Shown one piece after another: positions 7,398 to 16,404 of a DNA stretch of 60,979 bases (position 1 is the first letter of the stretch; each line of letters opens with the position of its first letter). The position numbers and the translations under genes are program-made. The DNA comes from Verrucomicrobia bacterium UBA3841 (GTDB taxonomy: Bacteria > Verrucomicrobiota > Kiritimatiellia > RFP12 > UBA1067): assembly GCA_002392765.1 (NCBI GenBank), contig DGHT01000056.1, forward strand, positions 1-60,979, given 5' to 3'. The notes under the pieces are model-generated. The model was given only the letters and a program-made list of their open reading frames with translations. It ran no database searches and was not told the DNA's origin.

Positions 7398-8948
7398 TCA
7401 CGCCCAGAATGAGTTTCCGTTTTCCGTGTCCATCTGCCTGAACGAGATCGCCTCCAGAGCCGATTCCCTGTCTACGCAATCCTTTCCGGCAAGGTCTGCG
7501 ATCGTCCTGGCGACCCTGAGAATCCTGTCGTACCCGCGGGCGGACAGATTCATCGCATCCATCGCACATCTGATTTCGTCCGAAGCGTCCGCCGTCAATT
7601 TGCAGATGGAAGGAAGCATCGAGCCTTTGGCGTCGGCATTGCAGTGTATGCCGGGAGTGTCGCGGTACCTTTCCTTCTGCATGCGCCGGGCCCGTTCGAT
7701 GCGTACACGGATCGACGCGCTGCTTTCGCCCGGTTCCATGCGCTCCAGATCCTTCACCGGAACGGCGTTCACGCCGACATGTATGTCGATGCGGTCGAGG
7801 AGCGGACCCGATATGCGCCGCTGATACTGCAGAATGTGGCGCTGGCTGCACCTGCATTCGTGCGTCGGGTCGTTGTAGTATCCGCAGGGGCAAGGATTCA
7901 TCGCGGCAACAAGCATGAATCTCGACGGGTAGTCGCACGCGGCGGAGGCCCTCGATACCGCCACATGTCCGTCTTCGAGCGGCTGCCTCAGCACTTCGAG
8001 CGCGCTTCTGGGGAATTCCGGGAACTCGTCGAGGAAGAGGACTCCCCTGTGCGCAAGAGACACCTCCCCTGGCACGGGATGGGCTCCGCCGCCGAGAAGC
8101 CCGATCGAGCTTACAGTGTGGTGCGGGGCCCGGAAAGGGCGCTTTGTCATGAACCCGCCCGAGCATTTTTCCCGTCCGGCGACCGAGTGGATTTTCGAAA
8201 CTTCGAGCGCCTCTTCCACCGTCATGGCGGGCAGAATGGATGGGATGCGTCTTGCGAGCATCGTCTTGCCGGACCCGGGAGAGCCTATCATCAGGACGTT
8301 GTGCGATCCTGCCACGGCTATCTCCAGCGCGCGCTTGGCGATGGCCTGCCCCTTTACATCGGCGAAATCCTCGCCCCCGAAGGCGTCCCTTTCGACAAGA
8401 TCCGCGATGTCGGTGAAAACGGGAGGGATGTTGGCTTCCCCGTTTATCCATTGCACCGCTTCGAGAAGCGTTCTGACCGGTATCACGTCGATGCCGCCTA
8501 CAATGCTCGCCTCCTCCACGTTTTCCGCCGGCACGAGCGTGGCGCGTTTGCCTATGCGTCGCATCTCCATGACTATCGGCAGGACGCCGCGGACTCTGCG
8601 AACGCGGCCCGAAAGGGAAAGCTCGCCGATCATGCCGATGTCGTCGAGACTCTCGCACGCAAGGGATTTTTTCGCCTTCAAAAGGCCGATCGCAATCGGA
8701 AGATCGAAAGCCGGCCCCTCTTTCCTGACATCGGCGGGGGCGAGGTTCACGGTTACCGCGAATTCGTCCTTCGTCCTGAATCCAGAACTTTTAAGCGCGG
8801 TGACAACCCTGTCCTTCGCTTCCTTCACCGCCGCGTCCGGCAGTCCCACGATCGCGAACGAACTCGTTCCCCTTGCGCAGTAGACTTCGATTTCGATCGT
8901 CGAGGCGTCGACGCCGTTGACGGCAGCGCTATGGCATCTAGCTAGCAT
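7398..8948 (-). CDS. comM: ComM/YifB-family Mg-chelatase-like AAA ATPase
   Basis: A 516-residue protein with the three expected parts: an N-terminal Lon-protease-like ChlI domain (about residues 20-140), a central Mg-chelatase AAA module with Walker A GSPGSGKT (about residue 220) and Walker B VLFLDEF, and a C-terminal helical ChlI domain. ComM is a hexameric helicase that promotes branch migration during natural transformation in several bacteria. A Cys motif CPCGYYNDPTHECRC, common to the family, is present. Its start overlaps the end of the DUF2851 gene by 11 bp, suggesting translational coupling. Confidence 0.93.
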   Translation of the reverse strand: MLARCHSAAVNGVDASTIEIEVYCARGTSSFAIVGLPDAAVKEAKDRVVTALKSSGFRTKDEFAVTVNLAPADVRKEGPAFDLPIAIGLLKAKKSLACESLDDIGMIGELSLSGRVRRVRGVLPIVMEMRRIGKRATLVPAENVEEASIVGGIDVIPVRTLLEAVQWINGEANIPPVFTDIADLVERDAFGGEDFADVKGQAIAKRALEIAVAGSHNVLMIGSPGSGKTMLARRIPSILPAMTVEEALEVSKIHSVAGREKCSGGFMTKRPFRAPHHTVSSIGLLGGGAHPVPGEVSLAHRGVLFLDEFPEFPRSALEVLRQPLEDGHVAVSRASAACDYPSRFMLVAAMNPCPCGYYNDPTHECRCSQRHILQYQRRISGPLLDRIDIHVGVNAVPVKDLERMEPGESSASIRVRIERARRMQKERYRDTPGIHCNADAKGSMLPSICKLTADASDEIRCAMDAMNLSARGYDRILRVARTIADLAGKDCVDRESALEAISFRQMDTENGNSFWA

Positions 8949-10176
8949 TGGCTTTTACCTCCGTTTCGTTTTCCGCAGTGTTCCGGCGACTGTCGCGCGA
9001 CAGTTCGCATTCGCCGCAATCCGGATGCGATTGCAGACAGAAATTCCTGAATATGTGAAGCAGCCCCTGTATCAGCATCCCGTTCGACGCGTACAGCGCG
9101 CACGGATTGTGGTCGCGGCCGAAAAGCCGCGACGCCATCAGGCGCACAGGCTGGGAAATGTCTTCGGGTGGGAGCCATTCAGGACATGTATCGACGCGCC
9201 CTTCTGCGATGGCAAAGGGGAGTATGACGTTTGCGATCACCGCAGCCGCCCGCCCCCGCCCCATGAGACCGTGGCTCGTCAATGTGTGCAGCATGGCGGC
9301 GCACGCTTTTCTGCCGAAGGAAGCGACTTCGGCGAGGTACATTATGCCCGTCGTGGAGAAAATCTCCCCGGCGCGCGCCAGACGCGCGTCCGGCGAGTTG
9401 TTCGGACGGAAACCGCTGCGCTGCCATTCGACGAAACCGGATGCCGCGAGAAACGCGGCGGCCGCGTTTTCCGGTTCGCTGGCGATGGCATCGTAGGGGA
9501 CGCTTTCCGCAATCCGCCTGAACGCTTTCGAGTTTTTCTTGTATCCCAGAGCGTTCATCGTCTCTTCGTAAAATACCTGCATGCGCTCGCCGGCGCGTTT
9601 CGCCAGAATGGTCTTGAGCCGCCTCGATTTGGCCGCTATGCGCAGCGATCCGGCTTCAAGGAGGATTTCGCGGGAGATTCCGGGATCCTTCCCGATTAAG
9701 GCGTGGCACGGTCTGTCCGTCACCGGAAGTTTGGAGAACGGATATGCGCCCACGTCGATCTGCTCCGGGGAAAAGCCCGGTTCGGAGGCTTTCGCTTTGC
9801 CCAGCCATATCGAGACGGCGTTCGGGGGCAGATCGGGAGGCTCCGGCCCGCCAAGCCACGTGACATGGGCGGCGACGTTTCCGTACGCGGGGTCTTTCGC
9901 GTGGCCGTGGCATGTCCAGTCCGAGGGGCTTATGTGGACCTCAACGTCGCCCTTGACCCGCTGGCGTTCGCGGCCGATCTCGAGGACGGCGCCCGTGAAG
10001 TCAGGCCCCGATTCGAGATTCCAGACGCCAGGATGGACGACCTTGACCGGTTCGCCGCCGCGCGTTTCCAGATTGTCCGGACGAAGATCGATGTCGTACC
10101 ATATAGCCTGTATGTGCCGCTCGGTAAGCGGCTCGTCGATAAGCCCGGACAGACAGTGTCTGCGAAGTTTCGGCAT
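8938..10176 (-). CDS. DUF2851 family protein
   Basis: A 412-residue protein of the DUF2851 family, common in Bacteroidota and Verrucomicrobiota and without known function. Recognisable features are the opening around LTERHIQAIWYD, VWNLESGPDFTGAVLEI and the closing Cys cluster CLQSHPDCGECEL. A longer frame runs upstream to 10869, but the ATG at 10176 is preferred because AAAGGAG lies 8 nt before it and family similarity begins there. First gene of the comM-yraN-recA group. Confidence 0.85.
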   Translation of the reverse strand: MPKLRRHCLSGLIDEPLTERHIQAIWYDIDLRPDNLETRGGEPVKVVHPGVWNLESGPDFTGAVLEIGRERQRVKGDVEVHISPSDWTCHGHAKDPAYGNVAAHVTWLGGPEPPDLPPNAVSIWLGKAKASEPGFSPEQIDVGAYPFSKLPVTDRPCHALIGKDPGISREILLEAGSLRIAAKSRRLKTILAKRAGERMQVFYEETMNALGYKKNSKAFRRIAESVPYDAIASEPENAAAAFLAASGFVEWQRSGFRPNNSPDARLARAGEIFSTTGIMYLAEVASFGRKACAAMLHTLTSHGLMGRGRAAAVIANVILPFAIAEGRVDTCPEWLPPEDISQPVRLMASRLFGRDHNPCALYASNGMLIQGLLHIFRNFCLQSHPDCGECELSRDSRRNTAENETEVKANAS

Positions 10177-10250
10177 TTTTGCGGCTCCTTTCTCGCTGGT
10201 GGTTTCAGGGTACGCGAATATTATCTCAAAAATGGAGAAAGAATGTGTTA

Positions 10251-10290
10251 CGCGAACGTTACAAATTGATGTCGCGAACGTTACAAAATT
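10251..10290. promoter_or_regulatory. 22-bp-spaced direct repeats (candidate operator)
   Basis: CGCGAACGTTACAAA occurs twice (from 10251 and from 10273), exactly 22 bp apart, which is two helical turns. This spacing suits AraC/XylR-type regulators that bind tandem direct repeats. It lies between the divergent DUF2851 gene and a small open frame beginning at 10294. Confidence 0.45.
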
Positions 10291-10293
10291 GTA

Positions 10294-10422
10294 ATGAAAG
10301 CGCGCCGCCCGACAATCCGCTTTCACGTATATGCGCGGGCTGTTTGCGAACAGCGCATCGAAGCGTGCGTTCCGCTTCTTGAAAAGGCGTGTCCCGAATT
10401 GACGTTCATGATCAATATATGA
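10294..10422 (+). CDS. Small 42-codon open frame, unrecognised, probably a truncated gene start
   Basis: ATG at 10294 opens a 42-residue frame (begins MKARRPTIRFHVYARAV) ending at 10420-10422. It follows the 22-bp direct repeats directly and stops where the next promoter begins. No ribosome binding site is evident and I recognise no family. It may be the surviving start of a deleted gene. A second short leaderless frame (10435-10476, 13 codons) follows the promoter at 10399-10428 and is probably also a remnant. Confidence 0.2.
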   Translation: MKARRPTIRFHVYARAVCEQRIEACVPLLEKACPELTFMINI

Positions 10423-10428
10423 TATAAT
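10399..10428 (+). promoter_or_regulatory. Promoter upstream of the decayed nagX-like gene and GH20
   Basis: TTGACG (10399-10404) and TATAAT (10423-10428) have an 18-nt spacer. This is the best promoter before the nagX-like remnant, GH20 and nagA. An ATG sits 6 nt after the -10 box at 10435 but opens only 13 codons. Confidence 0.6.
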
Positions 10429-10552
10429 TTCGGTATGAAGCGCAATACGCGGCAAACTCTTGCAATGGAAGAATGAGAGTCCGGACAAACGCGCACTTCT
10501 TGTCGGGGACGCCGGAGGAAGTTTGCGCCGGCAATCAAAAAAAGGTAATGCG

Positions 10553-11122
10553 ATGAAATCTGGAAGGCTTGCGTCGCTGGACGCGTTGAGGGGGTTCGAC
10601 ATGCTGTTCATCATGGGCGGCGAGCAGCTCGTGTACGCAGTGGCGGCGGCGCTGGGCCGACCGGACTTCAAGTCGTGCTTCGGACATGTCGAGTGGCACG
10701 GGCTCCAGTTCATGGACATCGTCTTTCCGCTCTTCCTTTTCATGGCGGGCGCGAGCTTCCCGTTCTCGTGCGCAAAGAGCCGCGAGAGGGGCCTTGGCGA
10801 CGGGCGCATCGCGCTGAGGTGCCTGAAGCGCGGCGTGATTCTGGTATTGCTCGGGCTTGTGTGCAACAAGTTTCTCCAGTTCGATTTTGCGCACCTCAGG
10901 GTGTGGAGCGTCCTCGGACGGATCGGCGTTGCGTGGATGATCGCAGCGTGGATGTATCTTCTTCTCGGTGATCGGGATGAACTCGATTACGATCTACATG
11001 GCCCAGAGGGTGATAGGCTTCCATTCCGCCGCGTCGTTCCTCTTCGGCGGGTTCGCCTCATCGCAGTCTGCTGGCTCTTCCTCTATTTCCTCCACCGCAA
11101 GGGCGTGTATCTGAAGGTTTGA
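10553..11122 (+). pseudogene. NagX-like (DUF5009) membrane acyltransferase, internally deleted and frameshifted
   Basis: The first 130 or so codons are a good start of a DUF5009/HGSNAT-type membrane protein (MKSGRLASLDALRGFDM, then helices around LQFMDIVFPLFLFMAG and ILVLLGLVC). Such proteins occur beside GlcNAc-use genes and are known as NagX. After about 10970 the frame jumps: bases near 10985 encode SITIYMAQRVIGFHSAAS in another frame, and the frame returns for the last residues AVCWLFLYFLHRKGVYLKV. About 200 residues of the membrane core are missing. The same C-terminal piece survives at 30611-30781 before the second GH20 copy. The GH20 gene follows after 19 bp. Confidence 0.75.
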
Positions 11123-11141
11123 CAAGAAAGGAACAACTCGA

Positions 11142-12602
11142 ATGAAAGCAGGAAAGACTATATCGGCCGGTTTCGCGGCGATTCTGGCCTCCGCCGCGGC
11201 GTCCGCCGCTCCCGCGCCGATGCTGGGCTACCAGATCGACATCTCGCGCAGCAAGGTGCCGACGATGGAGACGCTGTACAGGATCGTGGACATCATGGCG
11301 TCGCTCGGATACAACCAGTTCCAGCTCTATACGGAGCATACGTTCGCCTACAAGGGGCACGAGACGGTGTGGCGCGAGGCGAGCCCGATGACGCCGGACG
11401 AGATTCGCGCTCTCGACGATTACTGCCGCGCGCGGGGAATCGAACTTGTCCCGAACCAGAATTCGTTCGCGCACCTTGAACACTGGCTCAGGCATCCGGA
11501 GTACAACGATCTTGCAGACCATCCCTTCGGCGGCGCGAAGGTCGAACGATGGGGCGGGACCGTCAGACCCAACGCCTCGACTTTGAACCCGGTGGATCCG
11601 GGTAGCATCCGGTTCGTCGCGGGGCTGTACGACCAGCTTCTGCCGTGCTTCAGGTCGAAGTACGTCAACGTCGGCTGCGACGAGACGATCGAGCTCGAGG
11701 ACTCTCTCTTCTCCGGACGCAGCGCCGGGGAGGTGCGCGAGAAGGGGTCCGCACGCGTGTACTTCGACTTCCTCAAGAAGATATACGGAGAAGTCAAGGC
11801 CAGGGACCATGTTATGATGTTCTGGGGGGACATCGCGTTCAACCATCCGGAGATGATCCCTGAACTCCCCGAGGACGTCATCTGCCTCGACTGGGGGTAT
11901 AGCCCCGAGGCTCCATTCGAGAAGCACGGCAGAATCATGGAGGAGGCGAAGCGCAAATTCGTCGTCTGCCCCGGGACGAGTGCGTGGTGCTCTCTCTTCG
12001 GACGCATCGAGCGTATGCGCGGCAACATCGACAACGCGGTCGCGGCGGGTTCGCGGCACGGCGCGATGGGATATCTTCTTGCCGACTGGGGAGATTTCGG
12101 ACACCCCCAGCCCTGGCTGGTTTCTCTCCCGTCGCTCGTCTACCTTTCGCACCGCGTGAAGGGCGAAGAGATTTCGAACGGACGGCTGGCCGCCGAGATA
12201 GACCGCATCTGCAACTGCAAATGCGGCGAGGCGCTGATCGCGTACGGCACAATGTACCAGAAGGCGGGCGGAAGGAACGGAAACAGCGTGGAGCTTTTCC
12301 ACGTTCTGAAGGACGGCGTGAAGTACAAGCGCGCCAAAGGGGTGTCCGACGAATCGTTCGCGGCGGCGTTCGAGGAATGGCGGCGGGCGAAATCGCTGCT
12401 CGATCTCGAAGGCGCGCCGGAGTGGGTCAAGGACGACTTCGCGCTTCTCGATCTTCTCGCAAGGGCGGTGAAGACGCGGCTCGAAGAACCCGAAAAGCCC
12501 AATTTCCGCGCCATGTTCGAGCCGGAGTACAGGAGGCTGTGGCTCAGGCAGAACCGTCTAGGCGGGCTCAAGGATTCACTTGCAATGCTTTTCGGCATGT
12601 AG
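11142..12602 (+). CDS. Secreted GH20 beta-N-acetylhexosaminidase-type enzyme (copy 1)
   Basis: A 486-residue exported protein with a signal peptide (about residues 1-22) and a GH20 TIM barrel, without the usual N-terminal GH20b domain. Start-of-barrel signature: YQIDISRSKVPTMETLYRIV. The GH20 catalytic Asp-Glu pair is seen in VGCDET (about residues 179-180). The expected reaction is removal of terminal GlcNAc or GalNAc from glycans by substrate-assisted catalysis. nagA follows, supporting GlcNAc use. A near copy lies at 30778-32259 with about nine in ten residues the same by eye. The Gly usually before the catalytic pair is Cys in both copies. Confidence 0.85.
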   Translation: MKAGKTISAGFAAILASAAASAAPAPMLGYQIDISRSKVPTMETLYRIVDIMASLGYNQFQLYTEHTFAYKGHETVWREASPMTPDEIRALDDYCRARGIELVPNQNSFAHLEHWLRHPEYNDLADHPFGGAKVERWGGTVRPNASTLNPVDPGSIRFVAGLYDQLLPCFRSKYVNVGCDETIELEDSLFSGRSAGEVREKGSARVYFDFLKKIYGEVKARDHVMMFWGDIAFNHPEMIPELPEDVICLDWGYSPEAPFEKHGRIMEEAKRKFVVCPGTSAWCSLFGRIERMRGNIDNAVAAGSRHGAMGYLLADWGDFGHPQPWLVSLPSLVYLSHRVKGEEISNGRLAAEIDRICNCKCGEALIAYGTMYQKAGGRNGNSVELFHVLKDGVKYKRAKGVSDESFAAAFEEWRRAKSLLDLEGAPEWVKDDFALLDLLARAVKTRLEEPEKPNFRAMFEPEYRRLWLRQNRLGGLKDSLAMLFGM

Positions 12603-12697
12603 GACGCGCGGCTGGATTTTTATACAGCAGGCGTCCGGGCGCGAAACGAGAGGAAATGACGCAACGGGAGGAAAACGCAGTGGCGGGAGAAAACGAG

Positions 12698-13888
12698 ATG
12701 ACGATATGCGGTGCACACGTAGTCACGCCGGGACGGGATCTCGGCACGGTCGATGTCAGAATCGAAAACGGCGTTATCGCAGCGGTCGGGCCGGACATGC
12801 CGGCGAAAGAAGGCGGGCGCGTCATAGAGGCGGACGGCCTGACGCTCCTTCCCGGGTTTGTCGACATTCATTCGCACGGACGCGGCGGTGCGGACTTCTG
12901 CGACGCGACGGACGCGGCGTTCGACACAATCGGACGCGGAAAGCTTTTGGACGGCGTAACCGGATTTCTCGCGACCGGCCTTACGCGCCCCGAGGAAGAT
13001 CTCGCCGAAATGTGCGCCGCAGCCGAGCGCTACAAGAGGAGGACGGGGAACGGGGAACGGGGAACGGGGAACGGCTGCGGCGCGACTTGCCTCGGAGTGC
13101 ATTTGGAAGGTCCGTTTTTCAATGCCGAAATGGCGGGGGCGCAGAATCCGGCGTACCTCAAAAAGCCCGACGCCGCTTTCGTGAAACGGCTCAATGCGAT
13201 TTCGCCGGTGAAGAAAGTCTCGCTTGCGCCGGAGCTCGAAGGCGCGGAGGAGTGCATCCGAAGCCTCGCCGCCGCGGGAATCGTGACGTCCGGCGGACAT
13301 TCATCCGCCGACTGCGAGACTTTTGAACGTGCGCGCAAAGCCGGCATGACGCACCTTACGCACTTCTGCAACGCGATGATGCCCATCCACCATCTGCGTC
13401 CGACGATGGTGACGGGCGGACTTCTCGCGGACGATGTGTTCGTCGAGATCATCACCGACGGCGTGCATCTCTCCGACCCGATGATAAAGCTCATCGCGAA
13501 AGCGAAGGGTCCCGACCGCGTGATGGTTATTACCGATGCGATGTGCGCGGCGGGCGAGCCGGACGGGATGTATTCGCTCGGGGGGCTGCGCGTCAAGGTC
13601 GAGAAGGGCCGCGCGACGCTTGCCGACGTTCCGTACGATCCCAAGGCGGTCGTCTCGAACGTCGCCGGATCCGTCGCGCTTTTCCCGGACTGCTTCCGCC
13701 GCTTTGTCAGCGTAACAGGCTGGCCGCTCCACGAGGCCGTCAAGGCGGCGGGCTTCAACCAGCTTCGTTCGCTCGGTATTGTCGACCGCGGCGAAATCGC
13801 CGCGGGCCAGATCGCGGATCTCGTTCTCGTCGACGAATCGCTCTCGCCGCGCATGACGATCGCCGGCGGCGAGGTCATGCATTCTTGA
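12698..13888 (+). CDS. nagA: N-acetylglucosamine-6-phosphate deacetylase
   Basis: A cytoplasmic amidohydrolase-fold enzyme of about 396 residues that removes acetate from GlcNAc-6-phosphate. Visible signatures: HSHGRGGADFCDA near residue 58, HLEGPF, GHSSADCETF, THFCNAM, ITDGVHL and MVITDAM with the catalytic Asp. Alternative starts are GTG 12680, with GGGAGG 8 nt upstream, and ATG 12656; I chose ATG 12698 because GGGAG lies 8 nt before it and the family begins there. Unusually, four perfect 7-bp repeats (13044-13071) encode a Gly/Asn/Arg-rich stretch in a surface region. Its 3' end overlaps that of the convergent XylR gene by 14 bp. Confidence 0.93.
   Translation: MTICGAHVVTPGRDLGTVDVRIENGVIAAVGPDMPAKEGGRVIEADGLTLLPGFVDIHSHGRGGADFCDATDAAFDTIGRGKLLDGVTGFLATGLTRPEEDLAEMCAAAERYKRRTGNGERGTGNGCGATCLGVHLEGPFFNAEMAGAQNPAYLKKPDAAFVKRLNAISPVKKVSLAPELEGAEECIRSLAAAGIVTSGGHSSADCETFERARKAGMTHLTHFCNAMMPIHHLRPTMVTGGLLADDVFVEIITDGVHLSDPMIKLIAKAKGPDRVMVITDAMCAAGEPDGMYSLGGLRVKVEKGRATLADVPYDPKAVVSNVAGSVALFPDCFRRFVSVTGWPLHEAVKAAGFNQLRSLGIVDRGEIAAGQIADLVLVDESLSPRMTIAGGEVMHS
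13044..13071 (+). repeat. Tandem heptanucleotide repeat inside nagA
   Basis: Four perfect copies of CGGGGAA are followed by CGG. The unit length is not a multiple of three, so gain or loss of one copy would shift the nagA frame. It replaces what should be an ordinary loop and translates as alternating Gly, Asn, Glu, Arg and Thr. Confidence 0.8.
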
Positions 13889-15038
13889 CGCTTCGCTCTC
13901 TCCAGGCAAGAGGATTGAGACCGGTAGCGGCGCGGAAAGCGTTCCGGAAGTTCGCCGCGTAGCTGTAGCCGCACTGCAGCGCGATTTCCGGAATCGGCAG
14001 AACGGTTTCTGAAAGCAGCGCCTTGGCGCGCGCCATCCGCGCGGCGACGATCTCTTCAAGGACGGACTTCCCCGTGGCCTGGCGGAACCGTATCTCCGCG
14101 TTGCGGCGCGAGCAGGAAAAACCGGCGAGTACGTCTTTCGGGGAAAGCGACACGCCGTCAGGGGCCCAGATGCGCTCGAGCGCGGCGGAGACATCCGCGT
14201 CCCTGCGCTTGAATATGCGTGTCGACCCGCGCCGCGTTATGCCGGCCACCCCGAATACGGCTTCATGCTGTATGCGCAGTCCGCCTCGCATCATCCGCGC
14301 CAGAAGCCGCGCTGCGAAGCGTCCGCCCTGGCGGAAATCGGGCCGTACGCTGGACAGCTTCGGCACGGTGTTTTCGCACAGAGATTCGTTGTCGTCGACT
14401 CCCACGATGGCGATGTCGTTCGGGACGTCTATGCCCGAAAGCCGGCAGATGGAGACGGCCGTCGCCGCGATTTCATCGTCCGCCGCCATGACGCCGCACG
14501 GCTTCGGAAGCTCCAGAAGCCATTTGCGGAGACGTGCAGCGTCCTTGTCGTAGACGCCGGCGGACGTTGGATGGACATCCGTCGCGGCGACGGGGTGTCC
14601 GTTGAGCTTCATCGCTTCGGCGAACGCTGCCTTGCGCCGGTCGCTCCATCCCTTCCCCTTCGCGCCGATGAACGCAAAGCTCTCCATGCCGATGGACATC
14701 AGCTCCCTCGCCGCCGCGTTCGCGACGGATTCGGCGTCATGCACCACGCACGCGGCGTCTTTCGGGGTCATCGTCGGTTCGCTGCCCATATATACGACGG
14801 GGGTGCGCCGGAACGCCTTTTGGTCGATGATTCCGGCCGACACGCCGTTCCCGCAGCTTTCGACAATGCAGCCTGCCGGCGTCCAGAAGTCGAGCAGCTT
14901 CCGCACGGGGAACGGCTCGCCGTCGTACAGGAACGACTGCACGTTCCATTCCGCGTCCTTCGCGAACTCGCGCACTCCCGCAAGCATGTCCGCGTTCGCC
15001 CTGCCTATCGATGTCGAGAATACGAGTATGGTGTCCAT
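13875..15038 (-). CDS. XylR-family transcriptional regulator (copy 1)
   Basis: A 387-residue regulator with an N-terminal LacI-like sugar-binding domain (about 1-270, with ELPKPCGVMAADDEIA and IVGVDDNESLCE) and a C-terminal AraC-type helix-turn-helix pair (about 285-387, with IPEIALQCGYSYAANF). It probably senses a sugar from the GH20/nagA pathway. The second Met (15038) is preferred over 15044 because GAGAGA is then 6 nt upstream. It lies 13 bp after the DUF4143 ATPase on the same strand and convergent with nagA. The last residues (AWRERSVKNA) and the underlying DNA are almost the same as in the regulator at 34018-35202, although the rest of the two proteins is well diverged. Confidence 0.88.
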   Translation of the reverse strand: MDTILVFSTSIGRANADMLAGVREFAKDAEWNVQSFLYDGEPFPVRKLLDFWTPAGCIVESCGNGVSAGIIDQKAFRRTPVVYMGSEPTMTPKDAACVVHDAESVANAAARELMSIGMESFAFIGAKGKGWSDRRKAAFAEAMKLNGHPVAATDVHPTSAGVYDKDAARLRKWLLELPKPCGVMAADDEIAATAVSICRLSGIDVPNDIAIVGVDDNESLCENTVPKLSSVRPDFRQGGRFAARLLARMMRGGLRIQHEAVFGVAGITRRGSTRIFKRRDADVSAALERIWAPDGVSLSPKDVLAGFSCSRRNAEIRFRQATGKSVLEEIVAARMARAKALLSETVLPIPEIALQCGYSYAANFRNAFRAATGLNPLAWRERSVKNA

Positions 15039-15051
15039 CGACATTCTCTCG

Positions 15052-16209
15052 CTACGTCAAGCGGAACGACCTGAAATTGCGGACGCATACTCCGTTAGAG
15101 AGATCCATGTCCGCGCCATCATAGATGACGGTAGGCGAGACGGCGCGCGGCGTTTCTGCGGCAAAGCGCACCGGCCCCGCTGTGAAATCCGAGTGCCAGG
15201 TCATTGACGACTTGATTTCAATCGGGCGCAATTCCCCGCCGGCGGAGGCTATGAGATCGACCTCGAATCCGGAGCCCGTGCGTAGGAACGAAAGGCGCGG
15301 ATCCCTCCCGAGATTGGCCCGTTGCTTCATGGCGTCGGCGACCACCATGTTCTCGAACACGTTTCCGCGAAGCGGGTCGCGCGCCACCTGCGACGGCGTT
15401 TCAAGGCCGAGCAGATATACGGCAAGCCCCGTTTCCGCAAAGTACACTTTGGGCGACTTCACGAGACGCTTGCTGATGTTCGACGAGCTTGGCGGAAGCC
15501 GGAACACCAGAAATGACGATTCAAGGATGGCGAGCCACTCGCCAAGTGTAGTGGACGACACTCCGATCTCCCCGGACATGGCATGCAGATTCACTATCTG
15601 TCCGATGCGGCCCGCAAGAAGCGTGACGAATTTCTCAAACAGGATGGTGTTGCGCACGTTGACAAGTTTTCGGACATCCCTTTCGACATAGGTTCTGAAG
15701 TAGTTTCTGTACCAGGTGGTCGGATCCAAGGACGGATTGCGCCACAGCTCCGGCATGAACCCCCTGTGCATCAAGTCATCGGCGGACGCTTTGCGCACGG
15801 CTTCTCCGAGTTCGGGAATCGACGGCGGATAGAGGTCCAGAATCGCCGTCCGCCCGGCCAGCGATTGCGAAACCATCTCGGCGAGAAGCGGCTGATGGCT
15901 TCCGGTAAGTATGAACTGTCCCATTTCGTGCCGCCGCTCGTCAACGAGAATCTGTACGGTTGACGCGAGTTCCGGCACATGCTGAATCTCGTCAAGAATA
16001 ATCGGCGGGTGGTGGTTTGCGAAGAACGACTTTGCATCGGCGGCGGCAAGGTCGCGCGATTCTCGATCTTCAAGATTCACATATTCGTATTTTGGGAAGA
16101 CATTGCGCACCAGCGTCGTCTTCCCTGACTGGCGCGGTCCAAATACGGTAATCACGGGGTATTGACGCGCCATTTCGCGCATCAAAGGCGATAATTGTCG
16201 TTTTATCAT
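15052..16209 (-). CDS. AAA ATPase with DUF4143 domain
   Basis: A 385-residue member of the AAA_14/DUF4143 family. Walker A is GPRQSGKTT (residues 24-32), Walker B IILDEIQH. The C-terminal DUF4143 part holds the nuclease-like pattern FEVDLI...IEIK. These proteins are abundant and mobile-looking in anaerobe genomes; function is unknown. The -10 box TATTAT on this strand (16221-16216) ends 6 nt before the ATG, so the mRNA is probably leaderless. It lies between the XylR gene and nagB, the same relative place held by other ATPases in the second block. Confidence 0.85.
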   Translation of the reverse strand: MIKRQLSPLMREMARQYPVITVFGPRQSGKTTLVRNVFPKYEYVNLEDRESRDLAAADAKSFFANHHPPIILDEIQHVPELASTVQILVDERRHEMGQFILTGSHQPLLAEMVSQSLAGRTAILDLYPPSIPELGEAVRKASADDLMHRGFMPELWRNPSLDPTTWYRNYFRTYVERDVRKLVNVRNTILFEKFVTLLAGRIGQIVNLHAMSGEIGVSSTTLGEWLAILESSFLVFRLPPSSSNISKRLVKSPKVYFAETGLAVYLLGLETPSQVARDPLRGNVFENMVVADAMKQRANLGRDPRLSFLRTGSGFEVDLIASAGGELRPIEIKSSMTWHSDFTAGPVRFAAETPRAVSPTVIYDGADMDLSNGVCVRNFRSFRLT

Positions 16210-16215
16210 GGTGAT

Positions 16216-16221
16216 ATAATA
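16216..16221 (-). promoter_or_regulatory. -10 box of the DUF4143 ATPase, 6 nt from its ATG
   Basis: TATTAT on the minus strand is followed by six bases and the start codon. The DUF4143 gene at 57482-58666 has almost the same arrangement (TATTAT, seven bases, ATG, with ACC before the start in both). This implies a leaderless transcript. Confidence 0.45.
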
Positions 16222-16392
16222 TCATATCAAGAGTGCAAATTTCAAGTGCAATCTTGAAAATGCATTCATTGGTGAATTGAAATCGCACCCATGCGCATGT
16301 TCTGCGCCTGCTTGTCGCGGAGCGACCGAGACTTTCGCAATAGACGTTTTAATTTTTGCGCGATTTACTTCTTTCCTTGCGGGCGAATATGG

Positions 16393-16398
16393 TATAAT
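16393..16398 (+). promoter_or_regulatory. -10 box of nagB, 6 nt from its ATG
   Basis: A perfect TATAAT ends 6 nt before the nagB ATG at 16405, so transcription would start at or next to the start codon. The -35 box is weak (TTCTTT with an 18-nt spacer). No Shine-Dalgarno sequence fits between. Confidence 0.5.
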
Positions 16399-16404
16399 AT
16401 TCGC

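Noticed and set aside
10435..10476. Leaderless 13-codon peptide gene
   Set aside because: The promoter is good but such a short frame cannot be separated from chance or from a gene remnant.
8938..10869. Longer version of the DUF2851 protein starting at 10869
   Set aside because: Family similarity and a good ribosome binding site begin at 10176; the extension runs through an operator region and the nagX remnant.
11984..13888. Long version of NagA starting inside the GH20 gene
   Set aside because: The upstream part is another frame of GH20; NagA similarity begins near 12698.
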